From DSSB01 sp046346845 (GTDB lineage: Bacteria > UBA10199 > DSSB01), in NCBI GenBank assembly GCA_046346845.1, contig JAXMHH010000005.1, positions 313,706 through 377,705 of the forward strand: a stretch of 64,000 nucleotides of DNA. Reading direction: 5' to 3'. The position numbers were made by a program, and so were the translations under genes. Of this stretch, positions 9,001 through 17,251 are shown one piece after another (positions within the stretch are counted from its first letter, which is position 1; the number at the start of each line of letters is the position of its first letter). The notes under the pieces were generated by a model that saw nothing but the letters and a program-made list of their open reading frames with translations, did not search any database and was not told where the DNA came from.

Positions 9001-11953
9001 CCTCACGCCCAGGCCGATCGGCGGCTGGAAAGAAGGCCTGGTCCACGACGTCTTCGGCTACGTCCAGTTCGCCATCGCCCACAAGATGGCCGACGGGATC
9101 TTCGGCGGCAAGCTCAGCGCGATCAGCCAAAGGCAGCACAGCGAGATCGCGGTCCGCGAGGCGATCCTCAGCGCCAAGTCCTACGCCGATACGCTCGGCT
9201 TCCGAGCCACCCGAGGTCCCAAGGGCGAAATCATCGATTCTCCGGAGCGCAAGCTCATCGTCGGCCTGTTGGTTGACGCCTCGCTCAACAAGGTCGGTTT
9301 CTCTGGCGGCAAGCTCGCCAAGCTGGTCGAATCCCGCCAATACGACAAGGCCAACGACTACCTCGCGGAGTTCGGCCTGCCGCTGGAATACAACAAGGCG
9401 GGCCAGGTCAACGCGGTCGCGCGCGGCGAGCTCTCGCCCCACGCCGCCGCCGGAATCCCCGCGGGCAAGCCGAAACCCGCTCCGAAACGGGTTGTGCCCG
9501 ATCCATACCTGGAACAATTCGCCGCCAAGGTGGCCGAGCTGATGGACAAGGCGGCGGAATGGCTATTCGGCCCGCCGGGCGGAGGCGGATTCGGATTCGG
9601 CGGCCTGGAGCCGGCCCTGGCCGGCGCCCACGGCATGGTCACGCCCAAGGGCGGCAAGCCCGCGCCGGAGCCCGCGAAAGGCCCTCCCATCGCCTTCATG
9701 TCCGGCAAGGGAAAGGGCGAAGGCGGCGGCAAAGGCAAAACACTCAACCCGTTCGCCGAAAACACGGCCAATGACAACGACAATTACGAGGTAGTGCCCT
9801 ACACCACCAAACCGGGAGAAGGCCTGGATGCGATCCTCAATACCTTGAAAGACCATTTTTCGGACCCCACCAAGATCATCGTCATCAAGGCGACCCGCCC
9901 GCTCGACTCCCAAAAGGTCATCGCCGAAAAGATCGGCTACTATGACCCGAAGGCGCGCATCGAGGTCCACCTGCCCGACGGCACCAAGGTGGAAGTCGGG
10001 GCCAAGCTGGGCATGGACCAAGTCCACGAGGACGTCCTGGTCTCGGGCAGCGACTGCTATTGGGAAGCGGGCAAGGGCAGCCCCCGCGGCTTGTTCGAAT
10101 TGCAGGGAAAAAACGGCGCCGTTCCCCTTTCGCTCCCGGCGGGCGTGAAGAAGATCGAGATCCACACCGAAAATCCCGTCGCCGTCGAAGACTTGGCCTT
10201 CTTGATGGAACAGGCCGATCGCCTCGGCGTTGAGGTCGTCTTGAGCGGGGCGCGCCCCATGAGCTTCAAGAATGTGGCCAATGGCCTCGAGATCCAGGCC
10301 CCGAAGGGCCTCAGCCCGGAGGAACTCGACCAGTTCGTGCAAAGCGGCGTGTCCCTCGGTCAAGACCTCTCCATCGGCGTCGGGAAGGGCCAAATCACGG
10401 TCAAGAAGGGCAGCAGCGCCAAGGACAGCGAGCTCACGACGCAGGATCCCGATACCGCCCTGCTCGCCCCGGAACGCGTCATCCTCTCCCTCGCCAAGGC
10501 ACCGAGCGGGGCCGAGCTGCAGGCCCTGCAGGCGAAGGGCATCAAGCGCGTCCGGTTCAGCGACGATCCCAAATCGCCCGACTTCGCGCTTCGGGCCCTG
10601 GACGCCATGAAGCAAAGCAAGGGCATGAATGTCCGCGTCTTGGACCCCAGCGGCAAAATGTTGTGGGAGAATACCAGCAAGGCGGAAGGCGACACGCTCC
10701 GCAGCCAGTCGGAGCTCTTCAAGGCCGCGCTCCTGGACCATGCCGCCAAGCAGGGCTGGACGGACCGGCTGGGCGAGATGAAAAAGCTCCTCGGGGCGGA
10801 GGCCGCTCGCCTAGACTTCGCCCAGGCCACGCTGCGCGCCTCGGCCGCCCTCGACTTGGCCGCCGCGAGCGTCCCGCCCGGCGGCAAGGACCCCGCGATC
10901 AGCGCCGAGCAATTCGAGACCTGGTTGCAGCGCGGCCAGGAGCTGGCCTCCTTCAAGCACAACAAGGCCGTGGAGAAGGGCAATGCCGACCTGGCGCGCG
11001 AACTGTCCCCCTTCGCCGAGGGCTTCAAGACCGACCCCGCCGCGACCGACGGCTGGAGCCAGGCGGTGGGCAAGGTGCGGGATTTCCTGGCCAAGCATGG
11101 AGATAACCCCGCCTTGCTGGCGAAGGTCTTCGGGCACCTGAACAAAGACACGGTCGGCTCCGACGCCTTCGAAAACAACGCCTACGACCTCGCTCGCTTC
11201 TTGGTCGAAACCGACAGTCCCTATCGCCGCCTCCGGGAGCTCGACGATGTTTATTCAAAGTCAACGGCCAGCCTGCAAATTCGCGGCGCCTTATTCGGAA
11301 GCTTCCTCAAGGGCGACAATCTCGGCGCCAAAAAGGAAGTGGAAAGCCTGAGCAAGGCGATCGAATACGGCCGAGGTTTGAACGCCAAGGGATACGACGT
11401 GGCCATCGAGTCCATCCCTACCAGCAAGGCCCTGGAGGGAGTCACCCCGGACCTCGCCATCACTGTCAACAAGGGTGGACAGAGCTGGCGTTTCCTCATC
11501 GAGGTCAAGAAAATCAGCCGTGAGACGGTTGCCAAGGGCACGAAAGAAAGTTTTGGGGAAGATTTGGAAAAGACCTTCCAGAATTCCGGAAAAAAATCCG
11601 ATGACAGCAGCCTCGGCACCCAAATCGGCAAGGGCCTGTCCCAGCTCAACCGTTATGGCACCAAAGTCGGCACGGGCAACTTGGTCCTGGACGTGCACCT
11701 CGATGCGCCGCCTCCACCCTACTTCCGGGAGATCCTGAAAAAATTTCTTGAAGCCAATTGCCCGAATATCGCCGTGCGGATCCAGTACAACGAGCTGCAA
11801 CCCTACGCCTCAAGCGGAGCTGGCCGCACCGAGATGAAAACCGTGTCAGTGGAATCGGTGATTCGTGCGGACTCCGCCAAGAAATACCAAAATTACGATT
11901 CGAATCCGGATTATTTCGCCCCGCTCTACGACCAAGTTGTCGCCGCGGAATAG
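6014..11953 (+). CDS. Giant modular protein: CxxCH repeats, TPR, hydrophobic core, C-terminal PD-(D/E)xK nuclease-like domain
   Basis: A 1979-residue protein. Residues 1-60 and 290-315 carry related segments with a CxxCH (C33, C36, H37) and a CxxxCH (C293, C297, H298), each near an FxDYAP motif. Residues about 100-780 are TPR-like helices homologous to the protein at 32431-34119. A hinge (LEGKGTFG) leads into a Gly/Ala-rich hydrophobic core (about 835-1035) shared with the proteins at 11960, 17252 and 39023. The C-terminus has P1812-D1813 followed by E1830-V-K1832, the PD-(D/E)xK nuclease signature. There is no Sec signal peptide, so haem attachment at the CxxCH is doubtful and zinc binding is an alternative. 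A polymorphic effector or toxin is my best inference. No immunity gene follows: the next gene is convergent 6 bp away. Confidence 0.75.
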   Translation: MTPPKIPNQDLSFLDWAPGQEAPPAGPADPNNCSNCHSAPKPASPYSVKSGNPFFLDYAPKPKQPMSAQDKALLRAWIAGDKVDPANAATDNPPPPAAKPAPVKPVAPGDAAKLEDHAKELERQARLTLDPEKKLAFYQSALAFHLLSGDAKASSAVLDQLEAGYQKSKQEAGQKFVAATRLWVAGKTDEALQALAEMEKAAQGAGWAFYQQYSAQRSLLLQGVAGEMLRKKDYAGAKPLLFEALRLTPSEQLTAQVLKLMAEHGEADLNKQAADLAALQAQRDQLATPPVRCNTNCHSANDRPNFNDFTDYAPLLSDPGGKAFFKGPDLSAYRTLTHLSYQQKLQLHDLDEKLSAARKKYSACTEEIRNLLFLKTLDDPKRELADIEASYLKGAKAFSAPDRALPWALAGEAYLAKPDYAKAVAALEAAAKEDPTQVNLQFSLGKARFATGDFQGSRDAYTAILAQQPQDVIALQFRADANSQYLSSLDPKTQANEIAKVQGELASDRAMLLARYSANEKDKLAKLGESLVKLREGGEASLEARQETLELMEGMAKQYLALAETPQAGVKEVELVRKELNALAAQTFDLLAKFAKTDSDPAIQKRAGLYEGYSHLAKGEIDEATKAFEPLRKDFPEIDKILGVLEKNKLRMVNLAALDAWAVYNKEGAAVQADAQSGLLGSAIGGLESLGRKDGKDFRDDTKERWKGQVAFVAELRSRIESGKADTILQAMEQIEKDGPESMKKDARSYIDYEDRAFTGYPLGALVHLVDKLPPEPGEAEELLHKTWDLERQNPAIETPYAFYTLVNFFDKDVSWNGTAREHMDALEGKGTFGQSAFKFITSMSPESLAFDVLLMVGSAGLGNLAKLAALSKLEKAGVTGYKAIVLAGAAGVGVEATALWAGNLGKEAMLKDPSKVFTQDHMLKSYGATLIMIGGLKGAGALGESLAPRAAKSLGLLTEGGSKLTTGGKVLSWGIGHGTGLGGMIATSHINQAAGLTPRPIGGWKEGLVHDVFGYVQFAIAHKMADGIFGGKLSAISQRQHSEIAVREAILSAKSYADTLGFRATRGPKGEIIDSPERKLIVGLLVDASLNKVGFSGGKLAKLVESRQYDKANDYLAEFGLPLEYNKAGQVNAVARGELSPHAAAGIPAGKPKPAPKRVVPDPYLEQFAAKVAELMDKAAEWLFGPPGGGGFGFGGLEPALAGAHGMVTPKGGKPAPEPAKGPPIAFMSGKGKGEGGGKGKTLNPFAENTANDNDNYEVVPYTTKPGEGLDAILNTLKDHFSDPTKIIVIKATRPLDSQKVIAEKIGYYDPKARIEVHLPDGTKVEVGAKLGMDQVHEDVLVSGSDCYWEAGKGSPRGLFELQGKNGAVPLSLPAGVKKIEIHTENPVAVEDLAFLMEQADRLGVEVVLSGARPMSFKNVANGLEIQAPKGLSPEELDQFVQSGVSLGQDLSIGVGKGQITVKKGSSAKDSELTTQDPDTALLAPERVILSLAKAPSGAELQALQAKGIKRVRFSDDPKSPDFALRALDAMKQSKGMNVRVLDPSGKMLWENTSKAEGDTLRSQSELFKAALLDHAAKQGWTDRLGEMKKLLGAEAARLDFAQATLRASAALDLAAASVPPGGKDPAISAEQFETWLQRGQELASFKHNKAVEKGNADLARELSPFAEGFKTDPAATDGWSQAVGKVRDFLAKHGDNPALLAKVFGHLNKDTVGSDAFENNAYDLARFLVETDSPYRRLRELDDVYSKSTASLQIRGALFGSFLKGDNLGAKKEVESLSKAIEYGRGLNAKGYDVAIESIPTSKALEGVTPDLAITVNKGGQSWRFLIEVKKISRETVAKGTKESFGEDLEKTFQNSGKKSDDSSLGTQIGKGLSQLNRYGTKVGTGNLVLDVHLDAPPPPYFREILKKFLEANCPNIAVRIQYNELQPYASSGAGRTEMKTVSVESVIRADSAKKYQNYDSNPDYFAPLYDQVVAAE

Positions 11954-11959
11954 AGAGAC

Positions 11960-14900
11960 TCACTCGGAATCGGGGCTGCGGCCATCCCAAGTCCGGTAGG
12001 CCTCGAGCAAGGTCTGTTCCTCGGGCAGGCCCGGCAGCCCCAGGCGGCGGGCCATCAGAAGCATGGTGCCGGGATTTTGGCTCCAATATCCCAGTAAGGC
12101 CACGGCGGCCTCCGGCAGTTGGCGCAACTTGGAAGTCAGCGTTTCCACCGAAGGACCCATTTCAGATTGAAACAGGCTGCGATGGTATTGCCGCAGGTCC
12201 GAGGCCAAGCTTTCGTAGTAAGGCTCCGGCACTGGCTTGGGCGCACGGTCGGACAGGGCCGGGCGGTTCGAAAGCTGGACCACCTTCATGTCATGGAGTA
12301 TCGCGGCCAGGGCCTCCGCGGAATAATCCTCCGCGGCGCTGCCCAGGATGCGGACGAGGTCCGGGTGCAATCGGCTCAAACCCTCGCGCAATTGCGCGCG
12401 CTGCGCGGGCAGGAGCAGGGAGCCCAATTTCGCCTCCACCTTTCCCGGCCAATAGCCCGGCTGGGCGACCGTTTCCATGACCTCCAGCAGGGGATTGGGT
12501 GGGGGATTTTCGGATTCTTTCATGGCCGCTTCAACCTCGTTAAGTTGCCTGTCCGCCAATGGTAGCATCATTATGCGAGCCGAGGCCACGGTTTGTTCCG
12601 CCTCCCGGCCAAAGCCCAGGGCGGCCAGCATCCCCGCCACCCGCTCCGCGATTTGATGCGGATCGGACGCCGTGAAAGGCACCGCCTGCAGGGCCCCCTT
12701 GATATCCCGGGGAGAATTCATAAAGGCATACAGTCCCAGTAGGACGCGGGCGCGGGCATCCTTGGAGCTGGTCCATTCCTGGAGGATGTCTTGGCGTCTG
12801 GCCGGGGCCAGCCCGAGTTGCAGCTCGATCAGCTGGTTCACGCCGTTCAGCATGGGCGAATGGACAAAGGTACGACGCAGCTCTTGCAGCAATGCCAGGT
12901 CGGGTTGGGCCCCCTGCAGCAGCCGGATCGCCGTATAGGCCGCCACCCGCCAGGCCTCCCGCAAGGTCGGGCTTTCCGCGGACGGCAGGGTCGACAATTC
13001 CCGCAGGGCGCGGGCGGGGTTCTGGCGGTTGGCCTGGAGGTAGGCCGGCAACAAGACCGTGAAGAGGGCGCTCGGTGCCATCAGGTCGGCGAGGGATCGG
13101 CCCGGGACCCGTAGGTAGGTGCTGCCGACGGCCTGGAGATAGCACTCCATGAGGTTCTCCACCGATGGCGGCAGCGAGGGGGAAATCTCCTGAAATATCC
13201 GGAGGAGGGCCTTCGTGGTGTCGGCGTCGCTTCTCGCCTCAAAGAGAGGAGCCGACAGGGGCGGACGCTCGGAGCGCCCGACCAATACCGCGGCCGATTG
13301 CAGGACCGCGATATCCTCGAGACGCAGCGAAGTAGCCTCGTTCAACTTCAAGGGTTTGAGTTCCGGCAGGTCCCAGAGGTCGACGGTCTCCAAGAGGCGA
13401 CCGCGAAGAACGGCTATCCGGCCATCGCCGAGACGAAGCGAAGGCTCGGCGGCAAGGGCCTGCGCCAGCGTCGTTTTCATTTCACGGAGCTTGCCCAAGG
13501 TGTTTTCCAGGCGAGCCACCCGCTGGTCAAAGTCCCCCAACCCCGCATGCTCCGCGATCTCCGGCGTCCCAACCGCTCGGGCCCGGAATTCCCGCAGGGA
13601 GTCCAAGGTCCCCTCCAAGCGGCGGATGGCAACCCGCAAATTCTGCTTCAGCCTCCCCCATTCCGCCCGGCTAGCCCCATCCGCTTCGCCCTGTTCGAGG
13701 AGCAAGGCGGCGTTCCAAACCACTTCGACGACGACCAACTCCCCGTTGGAGAGGCGCTCCTCGGCGCCCGCGCGAAAGGCGCTCCATAAGGGGGATTCCT
13801 TGCGACTACCGGCTTCGCGCAGGGACATCACCCGCGCACCTCCCCCCTTCGACTCGAAGGAGAGCGCCCGGAGGTCCGAGAGCGCATTTTGCAGCAGGGC
13901 CTCCTTATTGATAAATTCCGTCACCTCCCGCAGCGCCTGGGCTTGGGAGCGCGTCGGCACCAAACGCAGGATGACCTCGCACAGCCATTCGGGATGAAAG
14001 ATACCCCGGCCATGAAATCCCCCCAGCAAGGCGCCGGTCAAAGAAACCACGTCCTCGCGAATCGCCGGCGGGGCATTGAGAGAGAATTCCAGCGCGGCGC
14101 GCGGGTCGAAGGGATGCCGGAGAAAGGCGAGCAGGGAGTGTCCCACAACGGCTAAATCCCCCTTCTCGCCGAGGGCTCGCGCGGCGCGCTCGGGACTCAG
14201 GTTGGGCTGATGGGCCAGCTGTTCGGCCCGCGAGGCCAGGGGCGAGGCCTCGGCCTGCAGGGTCCACATGTGCGGAAATCCCTCGCCTCGCACCGCCCTG
14301 CCCAACCACCAGGCCGCGATGCGCCCCGCCTCGCGGGTCTCGGGTGCCATGAAGAGCTCCAAGGCGCGAGTCCGCTCCGCGAACCGGACAGGGTCGCCCT
14401 GGAAGACGGCCATCAGCGTCGGCACCTGCACTCCGACCCAAGTGCGGAAGGGTTCTTCATAAGTTCCGCCCCAGCGCAAGATCTCGCGGGGTGAGACCTC
14501 GCGCCTCGCCTGATCGGGCAGCTCCGCGGAACTCGGATAGCTTCGCACCAAAAGGCTCTTGGCGGGGTCCCAGGCCCCGCCCTGAAAATGCCGCAATTCC
14601 GCCGCGAGCCACTCGGGGATCTGATGGTCTTGGCTGCGGAGCGAACTGCGGGCGAGCAAATTCCAAGGATGGAGCTGGTGCTCTTGGATGAGCTGGATCT
14701 CCTCGACGCTCCCCCGATAGGCCTCTTTGACCCCGACACCTTGGAAAATCCCGGCAAGCTTGGCGAAGCGGATCTCCTCACTCAGCGAGAGCCCCTCCTC
14801 GAAGGCCCAGGTCAAGGGTCGCCCCTTCCACTCTTCGGCCTTTCTCTGGAATCCCTTCAAGGCCTGGCGAATGCCCTCGGGGTGGCCGGCGGCCAGCTCC

Positions 14901-16603
14901 CTCAGGACCAGCTGCGCCTCCTCGTGAACCTTGCCGGCGCGGTTCAAGAAGCGCTGGAGCGCGGCGCGGTTTTGCATCGCCTCTCGTTGCAGGCCGAGCG
15001 AACCGGCCAAGAGGGGAACCCCTGGTTCTTCGCGCAGCGAGGCCTCGCGGTATTTCTCCAGGAATCGGTCGTAGGTGGCCAGGATCTCCTGGTGCCAATC
15101 CCCCAATTCAACGGCGGCACCCCGACCCTGGGCCTGGTGGACGAGATAGGTCCGAACCTTGGCGTCGAATGACCGCAGGGCGTTTTCCGCCTCGGCGAGC
15201 AGGGCCCGTTCCTGTTGGAGTTTTTGTCGGACCTCCTCGGCGAAGGCCTTGGGATCGTGGGCGAGCCTCGCCTCTCCGCCGGGCGCGGCCTCCCCTGAGG
15301 TAACGCTGCGCAGGCGCGGCGGCAGGCCCCTTTCATTTCCATCCCCGTTTCCCTGGTGGTTTTCGCTGAGCAGCGGAGCGGCGGCCAACTCCTGCAGGGA
15401 GGCGCGGCGGATACGCAGCGGGGCCGCGGCGCTCGCGGGAACCGGGCTCAGGCCCGAAAGATCGGTGGGCGCCCGCGGGGCCGGAGCCAGGGACGCCGCG
15501 CGCAGGTCGAGTTCGCGCTGTCGAGCGAGAAAACCGCGACCCAAGATCCCCTCCGCCACACGGCCGCCAACCTGAAACTGCAGGTAGGTCGACAGGCCTT
15601 CGAGGAGCAAGTTCTCCCCCGGCGCGGAGGCTCTCAACCCCGTCCATTCCTCCGCCCGCTTGGCCAGGACGATCCCGCCGAACATCCCGACTTGAGGCAA
15701 AGCGCGCTGTCCGAAGCGCGCGAGGAAGCTGTCTCCACCCAGTGAGGAGGCCAGGCGTCCGCTCAAGGCGCCCGCCCCCTTCAAAAAGAACAGGGTCATC
15801 CCGGTGGCGGCGAGCTCCTGCCCCAAGCTCGCGGGGCGCCAATCCTGGGGAACACCCCCCGCCGCTCGGGTCAGCTTCGCAGCCAACACGAAGCTGGGCG
15901 CCTCGGCGCCCAGGCCTGCGGCCGAGGCCAGCAAGGACGCGCCCAGCCCGCGGGTGAGCAGGCCGGCCTGCGGGGTCTGCAAGAGGCGCGACAGGGCGTA
16001 GAGTCGGGTTCCTTGGTAGGCGAGGGAGGCGGCGCCGAAGCCCACCAGCATCGCGGGATCCGCGGCCTCTTTGACGAAGCGCCGCGCCAAGAACTCCGCG
16101 CGCGCGCCCAGGGAACCGCCGCCGAGGATTGCCCGGTAATCCCGTTCCGCGGCGGCATGGACCGCAGCCGCCGATCGCTCGGCGCCGAAGCGCTCGTCCC
16201 GCATCACCTGCAGCAAGAGGAGCGCGGCGTCAATGCGGCCTTGGGCCTCGAGGCGGCGTTCAAAATTCAGCAATTGGGAGAAAAAAAGGCCGGGGTCCGA
16301 TTCGGAGGCGATTGCTAAGAGCTCGCGTTGTTCTGGCCGCGAGAGCTGTGCGTCGAGCCCCCGCCGGTAGGTCTCGGGGAGGGCCTCGAGCTGGCGACCG
16401 AACTCCGCGGCGGCCGACTCTCTCAGCTTGGCGCTCAGGCCAGAGGTAGCGCCCACCCCGGAGAGGGCATCGAAGTAGGCGGCGAGGCAAGCGACGGAAT
16501 TGGAAATCCCCCCCGCCGAGGCCTGAGGCCTAGCAAGTTCTGCGACAGGCAGGCCTGCCAACGGATGTCCGCCGTCCGGAATTGTGCGCTGCCCCCACGG
16601 CAT
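11960..16603 (-). CDS. Giant paralogue of the hydrophobic-core family (1547 aa)
   Basis: Not a known named family. Residues about 80-150 are helical (ESDPGLFFSQLLNFERRLE), then the hinge LGGGSLGARAEF and a hydrophobic Gly/Ala-rich core (about 155-360) containing ADPAMLVGFGAASLA, GLGAEAPSFV and LKGAGALSGRLA. The matching spots in the proteins at 6014, 17252 and 39023 align by eye. The remaining roughly 1200 residues are almost all helical with Leu/Ala/Arg/Glu repeats, suggesting a solenoid. A segment near residue 625 (AYRGSVEEIQLI) loosely recalls the first motif of ADP-ribosyltransferases, but I cannot support that firmly. No signal peptide. The ATG at 16603 is preceded by a weak GGGA. It is divergent from a small gene at 16741. 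Confidence 0.7.
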   Translation of the reverse strand: MPWGQRTIPDGGHPLAGLPVAELARPQASAGGISNSVACLAAYFDALSGVGATSGLSAKLRESAAAEFGRQLEALPETYRRGLDAQLSRPEQRELLAIASESDPGLFFSQLLNFERRLEAQGRIDAALLLLQVMRDERFGAERSAAAVHAAAERDYRAILGGGSLGARAEFLARRFVKEAADPAMLVGFGAASLAYQGTRLYALSRLLQTPQAGLLTRGLGASLLASAAGLGAEAPSFVLAAKLTRAAGGVPQDWRPASLGQELAATGMTLFFLKGAGALSGRLASSLGGDSFLARFGQRALPQVGMFGGIVLAKRAEEWTGLRASAPGENLLLEGLSTYLQFQVGGRVAEGILGRGFLARQRELDLRAASLAPAPRAPTDLSGLSPVPASAAAPLRIRRASLQELAAAPLLSENHQGNGDGNERGLPPRLRSVTSGEAAPGGEARLAHDPKAFAEEVRQKLQQERALLAEAENALRSFDAKVRTYLVHQAQGRGAAVELGDWHQEILATYDRFLEKYREASLREEPGVPLLAGSLGLQREAMQNRAALQRFLNRAGKVHEEAQLVLRELAAGHPEGIRQALKGFQRKAEEWKGRPLTWAFEEGLSLSEEIRFAKLAGIFQGVGVKEAYRGSVEEIQLIQEHQLHPWNLLARSSLRSQDHQIPEWLAAELRHFQGGAWDPAKSLLVRSYPSSAELPDQARREVSPREILRWGGTYEEPFRTWVGVQVPTLMAVFQGDPVRFAERTRALELFMAPETREAGRIAAWWLGRAVRGEGFPHMWTLQAEASPLASRAEQLAHQPNLSPERAARALGEKGDLAVVGHSLLAFLRHPFDPRAALEFSLNAPPAIREDVVSLTGALLGGFHGRGIFHPEWLCEVILRLVPTRSQAQALREVTEFINKEALLQNALSDLRALSFESKGGGARVMSLREAGSRKESPLWSAFRAGAEERLSNGELVVVEVVWNAALLLEQGEADGASRAEWGRLKQNLRVAIRRLEGTLDSLREFRARAVGTPEIAEHAGLGDFDQRVARLENTLGKLREMKTTLAQALAAEPSLRLGDGRIAVLRGRLLETVDLWDLPELKPLKLNEATSLRLEDIAVLQSAAVLVGRSERPPLSAPLFEARSDADTTKALLRIFQEISPSLPPSVENLMECYLQAVGSTYLRVPGRSLADLMAPSALFTVLLPAYLQANRQNPARALRELSTLPSAESPTLREAWRVAAYTAIRLLQGAQPDLALLQELRRTFVHSPMLNGVNQLIELQLGLAPARRQDILQEWTSSKDARARVLLGLYAFMNSPRDIKGALQAVPFTASDPHQIAERVAGMLAALGFGREAEQTVASARIMMLPLADRQLNEVEAAMKESENPPPNPLLEVMETVAQPGYWPGKVEAKLGSLLLPAQRAQLREGLSRLHPDLVRILGSAAEDYSAEALAAILHDMKVVQLSNRPALSDRAPKPVPEPYYESLASDLRQYHRSLFQSEMGPSVETLTSKLRQLPEAAVALLGYWSQNPGTMLLMARRLGLPGLPEEQTLLEAYRTWDGRSPDSE

Positions 16604-16740
16604 GTTGATCCCAACTCATTGAAATACAAAAATAATTAATTTTATTCGGCATTTTATTCATCGTCCAATGGGGCCCGAAGTTGCTCCGACGGGGGCAGAA
16701 ATCGGTGGCCTAAAGGGCCCCGGGAAATTACAAATAGGGC

Positions 16741-17205
16741 ATGAGCCCAGCCCGCACCCCTTTGGATCAAGTCGTCGAGGGCATCGCCCTGCTCAGCCGG
16801 GAGCTGAATTTCACCGGCCGCATGCTCTACGAAGGACTGGAACGCCCGATGCAAGCCCTCAGATCCGGCCGCGCCCCGCGGGCCTTGGGCTTGGCCTTGA
16901 CCCTGGAGGAACTCGAACCCCTCCGGCGCACCTGCTTTGAGATCCTGGACGAATTCCGCCAAACCCTGGCGGAACTTTCCGCCTACCACGCGGAGCTGGG
17001 AGGCTCGGCCTTGGGAGAACCGCTCCAGATGGCGGAAGGCGAATACCGTTATTGGCTGACCTTCGCCGAACGCGCCCAAATCCTTTTGAAAAAACTCACC
17101 TTGATCGCCGACCTGGAAAAACTCAGCCCCCTGGGTCGCAACCCCCTGCAAGACGCCTGGGAAGAAGTCCGCGCCCTGGCCATGAGCGGCGTCAAAACCG
17201 AATAA
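16741..17205 (+). CDS. Small helical protein of unknown function
   Basis: 154 residues, almost entirely predicted helical, acidic and leucine-rich (LTLEELEPLRRTCFEILDEF), with no signal peptide or membrane segment. It sits between two giant family members: divergent from the 1547-residue gene (137 bp gap) and convergent with the 931-residue gene (46 bp gap). Size and position would fit a chaperone or an immunity-type partner of a neighbouring giant protein, but nothing in the sequence proves this. I do not recognise a family. Codon use looks like that of the neighbours. Confidence 0.6.
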   Translation: MSPARTPLDQVVEGIALLSRELNFTGRMLYEGLERPMQALRSGRAPRALGLALTLEELEPLRRTCFEILDEFRQTLAELSAYHAELGGSALGEPLQMAEGEYRYWLTFAERAQILLKKLTLIADLEKLSPLGRNPLQDAWEEVRALAMSGVKTE

Positions 17206-17251
17206 GGCCGGGCGTCATGGCCGACGCAGCCCATTTTGAAAACTAGGAGGC

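Noticed and set aside
7583..9517. Long open frame (644 codons) on the minus strand opposite the giant gene
   Set aside because: It has the low-complexity, Gly/Asp/Ala-biased sequence typical of antisense frames in GC-rich DNA; the plus-strand gene shows the domains and homology.
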